From contig NZ_BCQM01000011.1 in NCBI RefSeq assembly GCF_001552075.1, forward strand, positions 17,506-81,505: a DNA stretch of 64,000 bases, written 5' to 3'. Positions within the stretch are counted from its first letter, which is position 1. Each line of letters starts with the position of its first letter. The translations under genes were made by a program, and so were the position numbers. Positions 41,723 to 51,122 of the stretch are shown piece after piece. The stretch is from Arthrobacter luteolus NBRC 107841 (GTDB taxonomy: Bacteria > Actinomycetota > Actinomycetes > Actinomycetales > Micrococcaceae). A model generated the notes under the pieces. That model was not told the DNA's origin, made no database searches, and saw only the letters and a program-made list of their open reading frames with translations.

Positions 41723-43789
41723 TTAGCGCAGGAACGCCGCAGCGACGCCGGCGTCGACCGGGATGTGCAGGCCGGTGGTGTGGGAGAGGTCGGAGCTGGT
41801 CAGCACGGCGGCTGCGTTGGCAACGTTCTCCGGCAGCACCTCGCGCTTGAGGAGGGTGCGCTGGGCGTAGAACTTGCCCAGCTCATCCTCGGGGACGCCG
41901 TACACGGCGGCGCGCTTGGCACCCCAGCCGCCGGCGAAGATACCGGAGCCGCGGACCACGCCGTCGGGGTTGATGCCGTTAACCTTGATGCCGTGCTCGC
42001 CCAGCTCAGCGGCCAGCAGGCGCACCTGGTGGGCCTGATCGGCCTTGACGGCGGAGTAGGCAATGTTGTTCGGGCCGGCGAAGACGGAGTTCTTCGAGGA
42101 GATGTAGAGGATGTCCCCGCCCATCTCCTGGGCGATCATGGCCTTCGCCGCAGCCTGGGAAACCAGGAAGGAGCCCTTGGCCATCACATCGTGCTGCAGG
42201 TCCCAGTCCTTCTCCGTGGTTTCCAGCAGCGGCTTGGAGATGGACAGGCCGGCGTTGTTCACCACGAGGTCAATACCGCCGAAGGCCAGTACCGTGGCGT
42301 CGACCGCGGCGGCGACCTGGCCGGCGTCGGTCACGTCGGCGCGGACGCCGATGGCGGTGTCGGGTCCGCCCAGCTCCGCGGCTACCTGCTCGGCGGCCTC
42401 CAGGTTCAGGTCCGCGATGACCACGCAGGCGCCCTGCGCGGCCAGCCGGGTGGCGATGGCCTTGCCGATGCCCGACGCCGCGCCCGTCACCAGCGCGATG
42501 CGGGTGGCATGGCTGCGCGGCTTGGGCATGCGGGCCAGCTTGGCTTCTTCCAGCGCCCAGTATTCGATCCGGAACTTTTCCGACTCATCAATCGGAGCGT
42601 AGGCGGAGATGCCTTCGGCGCCGCGCATCACGTTGATGGCGTTGAGGTAGAACTCACCGGCTACCCGTGCGGTCTGCTTATCCTTGCCCCAGGAGAACAT
42701 GCCCACGCCGGGCACCAGCACAATTGCTGGATCCGCACCCCGCATGGCCGGGGACGCGTCGTCGGCGTGCCTCTCGTAGTAGGCCTGGTAATCGGCGCGG
42801 TAGGCCTCGTGCAGCTCCTTTAGCCGGGCGATGCAGTCCTGGACCGGTGCGTCAGCCGGCAGATCCAGGACCAGCGGTTTGATCTTGGTGCGCAGGAAGT
42901 GATCCGGGCAGGAGGTGCCCAGAGCGGCCAGCCGGGGGTGCTCGGCGGCGGCGAGGAACTCCAGGACCCGCGGATCGTCCATGAAATGGCCGACCTGGGG
43001 GCGGTCCTGCGAGGCCAGCCCGCGGATCGCCGGGGCGAGGGCGGCGGCTTTGGCCTGCCGCTCGGCCTCCGGGAGGGCAACATATCCGGCCATCACCGGG
43101 CCGAAAGGTTCCGCCTTGGAATGCCCGGCGATGTAGTTCTCGGCTGTCTCGATGATCCACCGGGAGTTCGCCTCGGCTTCGTCGCTGGTCCCGCCCCAGG
43201 CGGTGATGCCGTGCCCGCCCAGGATGGTGCCGATGGCAGCGGGGTTGGCCTCCTTGATCGCGGCGATGTCCAGGCCCAGCTGAAAGCCTGGACGGCGCCA
43301 GGGCACCCACACCACCTTGTCGCCAAAGATCTTCGCGGTGAGTTCCCGGCCATCTGCCGCCGTCGCGACGGCGATGCCGGAATCCGGGTGCAGATGGTCT
43401 ACGTGGGCGGCGTCAACGAGTCCGTGCATGGCGGTGTCGATCGACGGCGCAGCGCCGCCCTTGCCGTGCAGGCAGTAGTCAAAGGCTGCGACCATCTCGT
43501 CCTCGTGTTCCACGCCGCGGTAGACACCCTTCAGTGCCCGCACCCGGTCCATGCGCAGCACGGCGAGACCCTTCTCGGTGAGGGTGCCGAGGTCCCCGCC
43601 GGAGCCCTTAACCCACAGCAGCTCCACGTCTTCACCGGTCACCGGATCCGCCGCGGTGCCCTTGGCCGAGGTGTTGCCGCCGGCATAGTTGGTGTTCTTC
43701 GGGTCGGAACCGAGCCGGTTGGAGCGGGCGATGAGGTCGGCGACGGCGGTCTGCGGACCGGTCGTCAGGTTGCTGGCGTGGGCATTCAT
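41723..43789 (-). CDS. Bifunctional rhamnulose-1-phosphate aldolase / lactaldehyde dehydrogenase (RhaEW)
   Basis: 688-residue fusion. Residues about 1-400 are a class II aldolase domain with Zn ligands in HVDHLHPDSG; it splits rhamnulose-1-phosphate into DHAP and L-lactaldehyde. Residues about 430-688 are a short-chain dehydrogenase with ALVTGAASGIGKAIA for NAD and YSAVKADQAH (Y-x-x-x-K), which oxidises lactaldehyde. Such fusions are usual in actinobacteria and Bacillus. GGAG lies 8 bases before the ATG. It joins rhaI and rhaB in one operon. Confidence 0.93.
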   Translation of the reverse strand: MNAHASNLTTGPQTAVADLIARSNRLGSDPKNTNYAGGNTSAKGTAADPVTGEDVELLWVKGSGGDLGTLTEKGLAVLRMDRVRALKGVYRGVEHEDEMVAAFDYCLHGKGGAAPSIDTAMHGLVDAAHVDHLHPDSGIAVATAADGRELTAKIFGDKVVWVPWRRPGFQLGLDIAAIKEANPAAIGTILGGHGITAWGGTSDEAEANSRWIIETAENYIAGHSKAEPFGPVMAGYVALPEAERQAKAAALAPAIRGLASQDRPQVGHFMDDPRVLEFLAAAEHPRLAALGTSCPDHFLRTKIKPLVLDLPADAPVQDCIARLKELHEAYRADYQAYYERHADDASPAMRGADPAIVLVPGVGMFSWGKDKQTARVAGEFYLNAINVMRGAEGISAYAPIDESEKFRIEYWALEEAKLARMPKPRSHATRIALVTGAASGIGKAIATRLAAQGACVVIADLNLEAAEQVAAELGGPDTAIGVRADVTDAGQVAAAVDATVLAFGGIDLVVNNAGLSISKPLLETTEKDWDLQHDVMAKGSFLVSQAAAKAMIAQEMGGDILYISSKNSVFAGPNNIAYSAVKADQAHQVRLLAAELGEHGIKVNGINPDGVVRGSGIFAGGWGAKRAAVYGVPEDELGKFYAQRTLLKREVLPENVANAAAVLTSSDLSHTTGLHIPVDAGVAAAFLR

Positions 43790-43849
43790 GCGGAGGTCTC
43801 CTTGTGGAGTGGGCGAAATCTGTCGGTCAGGGGCGGGCGCGGGGAAGGC

Positions 43850-45016
43850 TCAGGAGCCCCAGGAAGCCTGGGTGCCGCCGACCCGCTCTTCGGCGATGCG
43901 CTGCAGGTATCCGGACGCCGCGAAGGCAGCCATCGGATTACCCGGCAGCCCGCGGGACTCGCGCCAGGCCGCCAGCTGCGGGCGGACATCGGTGTAGAAC
44001 GCGTCCATCAGGACCTCATGGGCGCCGAGCACGTCGCCGCCGGCCTGGGCGGATGCCAGCGCTTCGCCATCGATCAGCAGAGCGCGGGCCGTCATTTCCT
44101 GAACATTCAGGACCGAGCGGATCTGGCCGGGAATCTTCTCTTCGATGTTGTGGCACTGGTCGAGCATGAAGGCCACACCGGTTGCGGGATCCAGCCCACC
44201 GCCGCGGACCACCTCGACCATGATGCGGAAAAGCTGGAACGGGTCTGCGGCACCGACGATCAGGTCGTCGTCGGCGTAGTTGCGCGAGTTGAAATCAAAG
44301 GAGCCGAGCTTCCCCAGGCGCAGCAGCTGCATCACGATGAACTCGATGTTGGTCCCCGGGGCGTGGTGTCCGGTATCGAGGCAGACCTTGGCCTTGTCGC
44401 CGAGAGCGGCGACCTGGGTGTACGCCGTGCCCCAGTCGGGCACATCGGTGTGATAGAAAGCCGGCTCAAAGAACTTGTACTCAAGCACCAGCCGCTGCTC
44501 TTCGCCCAGCTGGGCGTAGATCTCTGCCAGCGACCCGGCGAGCCGGTCCTGGCGGCCGCGCATGTCCTGCTGCCCCGCGTAGTTGGTGCCGTCCGCGAGC
44601 CAGATCTTCAGGTCCCGGGACCCGGTGGAATTCATGATCTCCAGGCACTCCAGGTGATGGTCGACCGCCTTCCGGCGCACCCCGGGATCGGCATGGGTCA
44701 AGGAACCGAACTTGTAGTCCTCGTCCTGGAACGTGTTGGAGTTGATGGTGCCCAGGGATACACCCAGATCTGCGGCGTAGCGGGAGAGGGCTGTGTAGTC
44801 CTCCACCTTGTCCCAGGGGATGTGGAGCGCGACGGCGGGAGCCAGCCCGGTGAAGCGGTGGACCTGGGCGGCGTCGGCAATCTTCTCCTGAACCGTGCGC
44901 GGCGTTCCCGGTGTGGAGAAGACCTTGAAGCGGGTTCCGGAGTTGCCGAAGGCCCAGGACGGAAGTTCGATGGCCTGGGCGGCCAGCTGAGGGGCGATGT
45001 CGTCGAATGCAGGCAT
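43850..45016 (-). CDS. rhaI: L-rhamnose isomerase
   Basis: 388-residue TIM-barrel isomerase of the Pseudomonas-type RhaI group rather than E. coli RhaA. Metal ligands are visible in VLEYKFFEPAFYHTD (Glu, Asp/His), KVCLDTGHHAPGTN (Asp, His) and GSFDFNSRNYADDDL. It converts L-rhamnose to L-rhamnulose. Two starts are possible: the GTG at 45025 overlaps its ribosome site, so I prefer the ATG at 45016, nine bases after GAGAAG. First gene of the catabolic operon, controlled from the divergent operator region. Confidence 0.92.
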   Translation of the reverse strand: MPAFDDIAPQLAAQAIELPSWAFGNSGTRFKVFSTPGTPRTVQEKIADAAQVHRFTGLAPAVALHIPWDKVEDYTALSRYAADLGVSLGTINSNTFQDEDYKFGSLTHADPGVRRKAVDHHLECLEIMNSTGSRDLKIWLADGTNYAGQQDMRGRQDRLAGSLAEIYAQLGEEQRLVLEYKFFEPAFYHTDVPDWGTAYTQVAALGDKAKVCLDTGHHAPGTNIEFIVMQLLRLGKLGSFDFNSRNYADDDLIVGAADPFQLFRIMVEVVRGGGLDPATGVAFMLDQCHNIEEKIPGQIRSVLNVQEMTARALLIDGEALASAQAGGDVLGAHEVLMDAFYTDVRPQLAAWRESRGLPGNPMAAFAASGYLQRIAEERVGGTQASWGS

Positions 45017-45074
45017 GTGCGTCACTTCTCTGTGGATAGCCGGCGGGCCGGGTGGAAAAGCACCGGCACCGCAT

Positions 45075-45086
45075 TGAATCGTTTCA
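45075..45086. promoter_or_regulatory. LacI-type operator O1, rhaI side
   Basis: TGAATCGTTTCA matches the LacI/GalR-family half-site pattern TGAAAC-GTTTCA with one mismatch. It lies 59 bases upstream of the rhaI start. Its centre is 89 bases from the centre of O2, a spacing that would allow looping. Confidence 0.75.
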
Positions 45087-45162
45087 CTAAACTAAGCCGC
45101 CAGGATGGAGAAGGTCAAACCTATTCGCAGTTGCCAGCTTGCAACCAGGCAGCCAAGCCGTG

Positions 45163-45190
45163 TTGAAACGTCTCAAATTTTGGGTACTAT
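45163..45190 (+). promoter_or_regulatory. rhaM promoter with overlapping LacI-type operator O2
   Basis: TTGAAA (45163-45168) and TACTAT (45185-45190) form a sigma-70 promoter with a 16-base spacer. The operator TGAAACGTCTCA (45164-45175), one mismatch from a perfect palindrome, overlaps the -35 element, so LacI binding would block the polymerase. The rhaM start is 128 bases downstream, leaving a long leader. The 290-base divergent gap holds no other gene. Confidence 0.75.
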
Positions 45191-45317
45191 GAGTCCGGCA
45201 GTATGTGAGACCGCCCTCACAGGTTTATCCGGCGGGTCCATCCTCAGGGGTGGCGATCTGCTGCCGCCACAGGTGCGAAGGTCCTCCCGGACCCGCCACA
45301 TTACGAAGGAGTGATGA

Positions 45318-45686
45318 ATGGGCTCTTCCCCATCCACGGCTGAGCTGCAGGAGCTGGTCCGGCTTCCTGATGAGACCACCCGCACCCGCGGTTGCTTTCT
45401 GCTGCACATCCGTCCGGAGCTGCTGGCCGAGTACGTCGAGGTCCACCAGCGGGTCTGGCCGGAAATGCTGGATGCCCTGCGCGAAACGGGCTGGCGGAAC
45501 TACTCGCTGTTCCTCCGCCCGGAAGACGGCCTGGTTGTGGGCTACTTCGAGGCGGAGAACGCCGCGGCCACCCAGCAGCTGATGGATGCCCATCCGGTCA
45601 ATACCCGATGGCAGTCAGAGATGGCCCGGTACTTCGTCGAAGGCACCTCACCGCGGACGCTGACCCAGTACTTCCATCTCTCCTGA
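45318..45686 (+). CDS. rhaM: L-rhamnose mutarotase
   Basis: 122-residue ferredoxin-like protein of the RhaM/RhaU family, which interconverts alpha and beta anomers of L-rhamnose before isomerisation. The conserved histidine is in EVHQRVWPEML, followed by NYSLFLRPEDGLVVGYFE and the Trp/Tyr-rich C-terminus RWQSEMARYF. AAGGAG lies six bases before the ATG. It precedes the MFS transporter and is divergent from the rhaI operon. Confidence 0.92.
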   Translation: MGSSPSTAELQELVRLPDETTRTRGCFLLHIRPELLAEYVEVHQRVWPEMLDALRETGWRNYSLFLRPEDGLVVGYFEAENAAATQQLMDAHPVNTRWQSEMARYFVEGTSPRTLTQYFHLS

Positions 45687-45755
45687 ACCCGTTTCTCCGG
45701 GGCACAGCCGTGCCCGCTTCACAGCACCTTCTTCACCGTTGCAGAAAGGCTCGCC

Positions 45756-47054
45756 ATGAGCAGCACCAAGCTCGGCGGATGGAAAGCCACCATCGCCGTG
45801 TCCATGTCCAACTACATCGAGGCCGGCTCGATCATTGCCCTGGCCACCAGCCTGACCCTCTGGCAGGAGTACTTCGGGTTCACCAACCTCGTCGTCGGGC
45901 TGGTCGCGGCGCTGAGCGCCAACGCCTTCGGTGCAGCCATCGGCGCCCTCATCGGCGGCCCGCTGGGCGACCGGTACGGGCGCAAGTTCATCTACACCTA
46001 TGACCTGATCCTGTACATGCTCGGCACCGTACTGGTCATCTTCGCTGTGGCACCCTGGATGCTCATCGTCGGTGTGATCCTGACCGGCATCGCCGTCGGC
46101 GCCGGCGTGCCGGTCGCCTGGACCTACATCGCGGAGGAAGCCCCCGCCGAACACCGGGCCAAGCATGTTGGCACGGCCCAGCTCGCCTGGTCTTTGGGTC
46201 CGGCGCTGGTGTTCCTGTTCGCCACGATCCTGGTCCCGCTGGGCCTAACCGGCAGCCGGATCATCTTCGCGCACCTGTTCGTCGTCGCCTTTGTCACCTG
46301 GTGGATCCGCCGCGGCCTTTCCGAATCGGCCACCTGGAAGAAGTCCGATGCAGAGCGCCAAACTGCTGAGGCCAGCGGCATCAAGCGCCGCAACTACCGT
46401 GAACTGCTGACCAGCGCCACCAACCTCAAGGCACTGCTGTTCCTGACCGGCGTCTACGCACTCTGGAACCTGGTGGCCGGCCAGATGGGCATCTTCATGC
46501 CGCGCGTCTACGAGTCCGCCGGCGTCGAATCCGCCATCCAGCAGAACCTGCTGCAGGTGCTTCTGTGGACCCTGACCGTGGCGGCCACCTACTTCGGCTT
46601 TATGAAGTACGGGGACCGGGTGGACCGCCGGCTGCTCTACGGCATCGGGGCGGTGCTGGGCATTGTTGCCTGGCTGCTGCTGGTCTTCGCCCACGTCACC
46701 ATGCCGGTGCTGATCGTGTTCGCCGCGCTCTGGGGTATTTCAGCCGGCATCGGCGCCCAGGCCTTCTATGCCCTGTGGGCCGCCGAGATGTTCCCCACCC
46801 GCCTCCGGGCCAGCGCCCAGGGCGTGTTGTTCTTCGTGGCCCGCATCGTCGTGGGTCTGCTCAGCTACTGGTTCCCCACGCTGCTGGCCGAACACGGTGT
46901 GCCGTTCGTCGGCATGATCATGATCGGCGCCCTCGTCGCCGCCATGCTCATTGGCGTCATCTGGGCCCCGAACACCAGCGGCAAGAGCCTGGAGGACATT
47001 GAAACCGAGCGTTACGGCAAGGCTCCCGAAGCGGTCAAGCAGGACGCCGTCTAA
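45756..47054 (+). CDS. MFS sugar transporter, probable L-rhamnose importer
   Basis: 432-residue twelve-helix symporter of the sugar/MHS-like MFS group. Loop 2-3 motif is IGGPLGDRYGRKFIYT; PVAWTYIAEEAPAEHRAKHVG follows helix 4, and the C-terminal half has PTRLRASAQGVLFF. Its place after rhaM in the locus makes rhamnose the likely substrate, since no rhamnose ABC transporter is seen nearby. A strong terminator follows. Confidence 0.87.
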   Translation: MSSTKLGGWKATIAVSMSNYIEAGSIIALATSLTLWQEYFGFTNLVVGLVAALSANAFGAAIGALIGGPLGDRYGRKFIYTYDLILYMLGTVLVIFAVAPWMLIVGVILTGIAVGAGVPVAWTYIAEEAPAEHRAKHVGTAQLAWSLGPALVFLFATILVPLGLTGSRIIFAHLFVVAFVTWWIRRGLSESATWKKSDAERQTAEASGIKRRNYRELLTSATNLKALLFLTGVYALWNLVAGQMGIFMPRVYESAGVESAIQQNLLQVLLWTLTVAATYFGFMKYGDRVDRRLLYGIGAVLGIVAWLLLVFAHVTMPVLIVFAALWGISAGIGAQAFYALWAAEMFPTRLRASAQGVLFFVARIVVGLLSYWFPTLLAEHGVPFVGMIMIGALVAAMLIGVIWAPNTSGKSLEDIETERYGKAPEAVKQDAV

Positions 47055-47104
47055 CCACAGCGCTCACGGAGGCTCAGCACTCCGCAGCTTAGATCAGATC
47101 GGCG

Positions 47105-47158
47105 AAGGCCTCCGGCCCGGCCCGGGTTCACGCCCGCGGCCGGGCCGGAGGCCTTTCC
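47105..47158 (+). terminator. Rho-independent terminator after the rhamnose transporter
   Basis: Perfect 18-base stem AAGGCCTCCGGCCCGGCC / GGCCGGGCCGGAGGCCTT with a 15-base loop, followed by TCCCC. It ends the rhaM-transporter transcript 50 bases after the stop. Confidence 0.85.
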
Positions 47159-47191
47159 CCTGGGGCTGCCCCTGCCGGGCAGGCTGCAACA

Positions 47192-47923
47192 ATGGGGCGC
47201 ATGGCATTGCACCGATATCCTGTCCGCCGTCTGGAGGAGGACCCCGGCCATCAGCTGGAGCGCGGTCTCTGGCCGGCGGTGCTGCCTGCGGTTACCCAGG
47301 TTCTGGACCGGGGACTTGACCTGGGTCCGGCGACCATCCTGGTGGGTGAAAACGGATCAGGGAAGTCAACGCTCGTGGAAGCCGCGGCTCTGGCCTACGG
47401 GCTGTCCGCCGAGGGTGGATCAACGGGGGCGCGGCACACAACCCGGGCCACGGAATCCATTCTGGCCGATCACCTGAGGGTGGTCAGGAACGCGGGAGCC
47501 ACCCGCCGCGGGTACTTCCTGAGGGCTGAAACGATGCACGGCTTCTTTACCTATCTGGAGGAGAATCCGAGGGGCGGCCTGCCGGATATCCGCTTCCACG
47601 AGATGTCCCACGGAGAGTCGTTCCTGGCCCTCACCGCAGACCGGTTCCGGGGCCGCGGGCTGTGGGTGCTGGATGAACCCGAGTCAGCGCTGTCCTTCTC
47701 CGGCTGCCTCAGCCTGGTCTCAGTGTTGAAGGGCCTGCTGGCCGACGGCAGATCGCAGATCATCATGTCCACCCACTCGCCCCTGCTCGCTGCGCTGCCC
47801 GGTGCGGAGATCCTGGAGCTGGGACCCTGGGGGCTGCGGCGCCGGGCGTGGGAGGACCTCGATCTGGTGAGCAGCTGGCGCTCGTTCCTCGGCTCACCGG
47901 AGAGGTTTCTGCGCCACCTTTAG
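47192..47923 (+). CDS. Predicted ATPase (AAA/RecF-like, COG3910)
   Basis: 243-residue stand-alone ATPase. Walker A VGENGSGKST (about 52-61), Walker B WVLDEPESALSF (about 152-163), and STHSPLLAALPGAEILEL (about 190-206) show an AAA_21/RecF-type fold. Similar proteins are cytosolic ATPases of unknown role; some resemble the ATPase half of toxin-antitoxin or defence modules, but no partner gene is next to it. The ATG at 47201 is an alternative start. No clear ribosome site. Confidence 0.75.
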   Translation: MGRMALHRYPVRRLEEDPGHQLERGLWPAVLPAVTQVLDRGLDLGPATILVGENGSGKSTLVEAAALAYGLSAEGGSTGARHTTRATESILADHLRVVRNAGATRRGYFLRAETMHGFFTYLEENPRGGLPDIRFHEMSHGESFLALTADRFRGRGLWVLDEPESALSFSGCLSLVSVLKGLLADGRSQIIMSTHSPLLAALPGAEILELGPWGLRRRAWEDLDLVSSWRSFLGSPERFLRHL

Positions 47924-48025
47924 GTGCGGAAACCGTGACTTCCTCACCGCCGGGTAGTTGGATGTGCAGAGACGGCTGTTGATCAGGAGCGCACCGCACC
48001 CTGCGGCCGTTCAGGAGGAGGGCCA

Positions 48026-48859
48026 ATGGGACGGGTCAGCGGGAAAACTGCCATTGTCAGCGGCGGAGCACGGGGAATCGGGGCAGCTGTGGTCCGCCGT
48101 CTCGCCGATGAGGGAGCGCAGGTGGTGATCGGAGACGTGCTCGACGGCGAAGGCCGCGCCCTGGCGGAGGCCATCGGTGCAAACGCTGCCTTTGTGCACC
48201 TGGACGTCACAAATCCCCAGGACTGGTCCGGGGCCGTCCGGCAGGCCGGGGAACAGTTCGGCGGGCTGGACGTGCTGGTCAACAATGCCGGGATCGCGGA
48301 TTTTGGCAGCATCGAGGATTACACGCTGGAGCAGTGGAACACCATCATCGCCGTGAATCTCACCGGGGTTTTCCTGGGCATCAAGGCCGTCATCGAACCG
48401 ATGAAGCGGTCGGCGGGTGCCTCCATCATCAACATCTCCTCCACCGCGGGCCTGCAGGGCTATTCGAACCTTCCCGGCTACACGGCAGCCAAATACGGTG
48501 TCCGTGGACTGACAAAGTCCGTCGCGATTGATCTTGGCCCGGCCGGAATCCGGGTCAACTCGGTGCACCCGGGCGCCATCCGGACACCCATGACCGCGGG
48601 AATGGACGCTGGACAGGACCACGTGGCGCTGCACCGGATGGGTGAACCGGAGGAGATTGCGAACCTGGTCCTGTTCCTGGCCAGCGGCGAGTCCAGCTTT
48701 TCCACGGGCGCCGAATTCGTGGCCGACGGCGGGGAAACCGCCGGTCTGGCCCGTTACGAAGTGGCGGAGCTGAGTTCGGAGCCCGGCCGGGCGCCGTCGG
48801 CTCCGAGCGCACCGTCAGCTCCTGCTGCACCGCCGGATCTTCCGGAACCGCAGATGTGA
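48026..48859 (+). CDS. Short-chain dehydrogenase/reductase (3-alpha/20-beta-hydroxysteroid dehydrogenase type)
   Basis: 277-residue NAD-dependent SDR. Cofactor motif SGGARGIGAAV, LVNNAGIAD, catalytic ISSTAGL Ser and YTAAKYGVRG (Y-x-x-x-K), then NSVHPGAIRTPMT. It aligns end to end with hydroxysteroid/cyclopentanol dehydrogenases for about 248 residues. The last ~30 residues (repeats of APSAPSAP) are an additional Ala/Ser/Pro tail. GGAGG precedes the ATG. It is convergent with the GtrA gene. Substrate unknown. Confidence 0.88.
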   Translation: MGRVSGKTAIVSGGARGIGAAVVRRLADEGAQVVIGDVLDGEGRALAEAIGANAAFVHLDVTNPQDWSGAVRQAGEQFGGLDVLVNNAGIADFGSIEDYTLEQWNTIIAVNLTGVFLGIKAVIEPMKRSAGASIINISSTAGLQGYSNLPGYTAAKYGVRGLTKSVAIDLGPAGIRVNSVHPGAIRTPMTAGMDAGQDHVALHRMGEPEEIANLVLFLASGESSFSTGAEFVADGGETAGLARYEVAELSSEPGRAPSAPSAPSAPAAPPDLPEPQM

Positions 48860-48889
48860 CTGCGGCGCCGGTTTTTCACTGCGGACAGG

Positions 48890-49354
48890 TTAGGCGTCCT
48901 GCCGTTCGAGGGCGCCGGCGGGAGATTCCTTCGGCTCGGTGAATACGATGTAGCGGTAGGCGAAGTAACGGAAGACGTTGCCAAGCAGTACGCCGATGAT
49001 GTTGCCGGAAACGTTGTCTGCGAACTGGCTGTCGAAGCCGAGGAGATAGTGGGAAACGAACAGGCAGCCGGCGGCAATCGCCAGGCCGACGAGGTTCGTG
49101 AGGGCGAACAGGACGGTCTCGGACCTAACGCTCCGGCCGCGGGTGCGCCGGAACGTCAGGTAGCGGCTGCCCAGCCAGGAAATAGTCGTGGCTACGGCTA
49201 CCGAGACAACCTTGGCGGTGATCGGGCTGTTATCCAGGACCGTGGCGGTTAGGAGGTTGAACAGCCCGATGTCCACGAGGAAGGCCACAGTGCCAACCAG
49301 GGAAAACGACCCCAGTCTCCGGAGGACTTTCCGGGCGGTCGAAATGCCGTTCAT
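48890..49354 (-). CDS. GtrA-family membrane protein
   Basis: 154-residue protein with four hydrophobic segments. The GtrA pattern is seen in SLVGTVAFLVDIGLFNLL, ISWLGSRYLTFRRTR and a second N-(V/I)-F-R-Y-F-A-Y-R-Y element near residue 130. GtrA proteins help move lipid-linked sugars across the membrane for cell-surface polysaccharide. The start at 49354 is chosen because the longer frame to 49468 has no signal or homology; its ribosome site is weak. Confidence 0.82.
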   Translation of the reverse strand: MNGISTARKVLRRLGSFSLVGTVAFLVDIGLFNLLTATVLDNSPITAKVVSVAVATTISWLGSRYLTFRRTRGRSVRSETVLFALTNLVGLAIAAGCLFVSHYLLGFDSQFADNVSGNIIGVLLGNVFRYFAYRYIVFTEPKESPAGALERQDA

Positions 49355-49526
49355 TCTGCTACCAGTTCTTTTCCCAGGACAATCCGCAAAGGGCTGCGCC
49401 GTGACCGGCCGCAGCCCGTGCTGTACGCCGTGGAACCACGAAACGGGGTTCACCTTGGATGCTTTCACATACGTCTGAAGCAGACAAAATCAGGCACCTT
49501 CCTCGTGGCGGCCGCGACAGCCGGGA

Positions 49527-51122
49527 TCAGCCCGCTGCCGGCAAACGAACCGTGAACACGGTTCCGCGGCCTACCTCGCTTGTGACCGTAATCGTTCCCT
49601 GATGGGCCTCGACGATGTTCTTGCTGATAACAAGCCCCAAACCGACGCCGGGAATCGCTGCCTTGCGGCTGGTACCGGAGCGGAAGAACTTGGTGAAAAC
49701 CTCGGTCTGCTCGGCGGCTGTCATACCAATGCCGGTATCGGCGACCTGGAAGTGCAGGCTGTCTCCGGTTGACCACGCGCTGACCGTGACCCGCCCGCCG
49801 TCGGGTGAGTATTTCACTGCGTTGGACAGCAGGTTGTCGATCACCTGCCCAATGCGCTGGGGGTCAAGGAAGGCCGGCAGCTGCGCGGGGAAATCGGAGA
49901 TCAGTTTGACCCTGCTGATTTCTGCGCGGGGAGCCGCTGAGGTCATGGAGCTGCGGAGCAGATCGGCAAGATCCGAGGATTGCTGTTTGATGCTGCTGGG
50001 GCCGGCCGCGGCGGAGAGCAGGTCCGAGACCAGTTCGAGCAGCTTCTCGGAGTTGCGCAGCGCCACCTTCAATGAGGTGGCCACGTGGGCCGGAACGTCC
50101 TCTTCGTCCTCCAGCGCCAGATCCAGATAGCCCATGATCGAGGTCAGCGGGGTGCGGAGTTCGTGCGACACATTGGCGACGAAGTCCTCTTTGGCGGCGA
50201 CAGCGTTTACCAGCCCGGTGACATCGCTGAAGGCGATCACGGAGCCCTGGAAACCGCCCTGCCGCTGCACGGACCGGGCGGTGACGCTGAAGGCCCGCTG
50301 CTGGTCGCCGCTTCCAAACCAGACGAGCTGATCGGAAAAGGACTGGCCCTGCACGGTGCGGCGCACCGGACGCAGCTCCGGAGGCAGGGACGTCACACGA
50401 TCCGGACCGAAGATCAAGAGTTCACATTCGTTGGCCTGCGTGCTCCCTGCCGGCAGGGCACGGCGTTGGATGAACCGCTGACGCGAGTTGGTGAGAACGA
50501 CGTTGCCTTCCTCATCAACCACGGAAACACCGACCTCCACCGTGTCCAGAACGGTTTGGAGCAGCGATTCCTTGCGCCTGCTTTCCGCCAGGCTTTCCTG
50601 CAGGATCCTGTCTTTCTCCTGCAGTGCCGCCTGCTTCTCAAGGACGTCCGCTTCTGCGCTGGCTCTTGCTGCTTCGGCTCGTTCGGCAGCGCGCAGGGCA
50701 CCCACAAGCTCCCGCTCGTAGAGCCGGCGTTCGTGGGCGTTGAACACCACCACCCGGTCCAGTGCCGGCCGGCTCCCCTCGGCCTGCTGCCGGGTGGCGG
50801 AAAGCAGGGCCGGGAGGCGGGTCCCATCCGGGCCGAGGAAATCGACTGCAAGTTCAGCAAAGGACCGGCCGACGCCGAGCTGGGGGAGCGCATGGGTTGA
50901 GTAGACAATGCGGTCGCCCACCGGGAGCAGGGACAGCAGGCTTGCGCCGATCAGTTCCTCCCGCGGCCGGCCGATCCACGCCGCGAAAGTCTCGTTCGCT
51001 TCGGCGATGGTGCCGTCTTCGAGTGTGACGATATATCCCGACGGCGACCCGTGGAACAGGTCCCGGTAATCCAGTTCGAGTGCGGCCTGGGTCAGCTCCA
51101 CTCCCCGGGATGGTTCCTTCAC
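49527..51122 (-). CDS. PAS-domain histidine kinase coupled to RsbQ-like hydrolase
   Basis: 531-residue soluble kinase. PAS1 covers about 15-125 (YRDLFHGSPSGYIV, LLPVGDRIVYSTHALPQLG, VDFLGPDGTRLPALL), a form seen in PAS sensors paired with RsbQ. A coiled coil follows (about 135-190), then PAS2 (about 190-305), HisKA with phosphoacceptor His320 in VSHELRTPL, and the ATPase domain (NLLSNAVKYSPDGG, DTGIGM, GVGLGLVISKNIV). No membrane helices. It starts at a GTG overlapping the hydrolase stop (GTGA). No response regulator gene is nearby, so it is an orphan kinase. Confidence 0.85.
   Translation of the reverse strand: MKEPSRGVELTQAALELDYRDLFHGSPSGYIVTLEDGTIAEANETFAAWIGRPREELIGASLLSLLPVGDRIVYSTHALPQLGVGRSFAELAVDFLGPDGTRLPALLSATRQQAEGSRPALDRVVVFNAHERRLYERELVGALRAAERAEAARASAEADVLEKQAALQEKDRILQESLAESRRKESLLQTVLDTVEVGVSVVDEEGNVVLTNSRQRFIQRRALPAGSTQANECELLIFGPDRVTSLPPELRPVRRTVQGQSFSDQLVWFGSGDQQRAFSVTARSVQRQGGFQGSVIAFSDVTGLVNAVAAKEDFVANVSHELRTPLTSIMGYLDLALEDEEDVPAHVATSLKVALRNSEKLLELVSDLLSAAAGPSSIKQQSSDLADLLRSSMTSAAPRAEISRVKLISDFPAQLPAFLDPQRIGQVIDNLLSNAVKYSPDGGRVTVSAWSTGDSLHFQVADTGIGMTAAEQTEVFTKFFRSGTSRKAAIPGVGLGLVISKNIVEAHQGTITVTSEVGRGTVFTVRLPAAG

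Noticed and set aside
42899..45166. Plus-strand open frame of 755 codons
   Set aside because: Antisense to RhaEW and RhaI, with no recognisable domain and no ribosome site.
47192..48859. Predicted ATPase as part of a defence system
   Set aside because: The neighbouring SDR is an ordinary oxidoreductase and no nuclease, toxin or TOPRIM partner is adjacent, so a defence role is unsupported.
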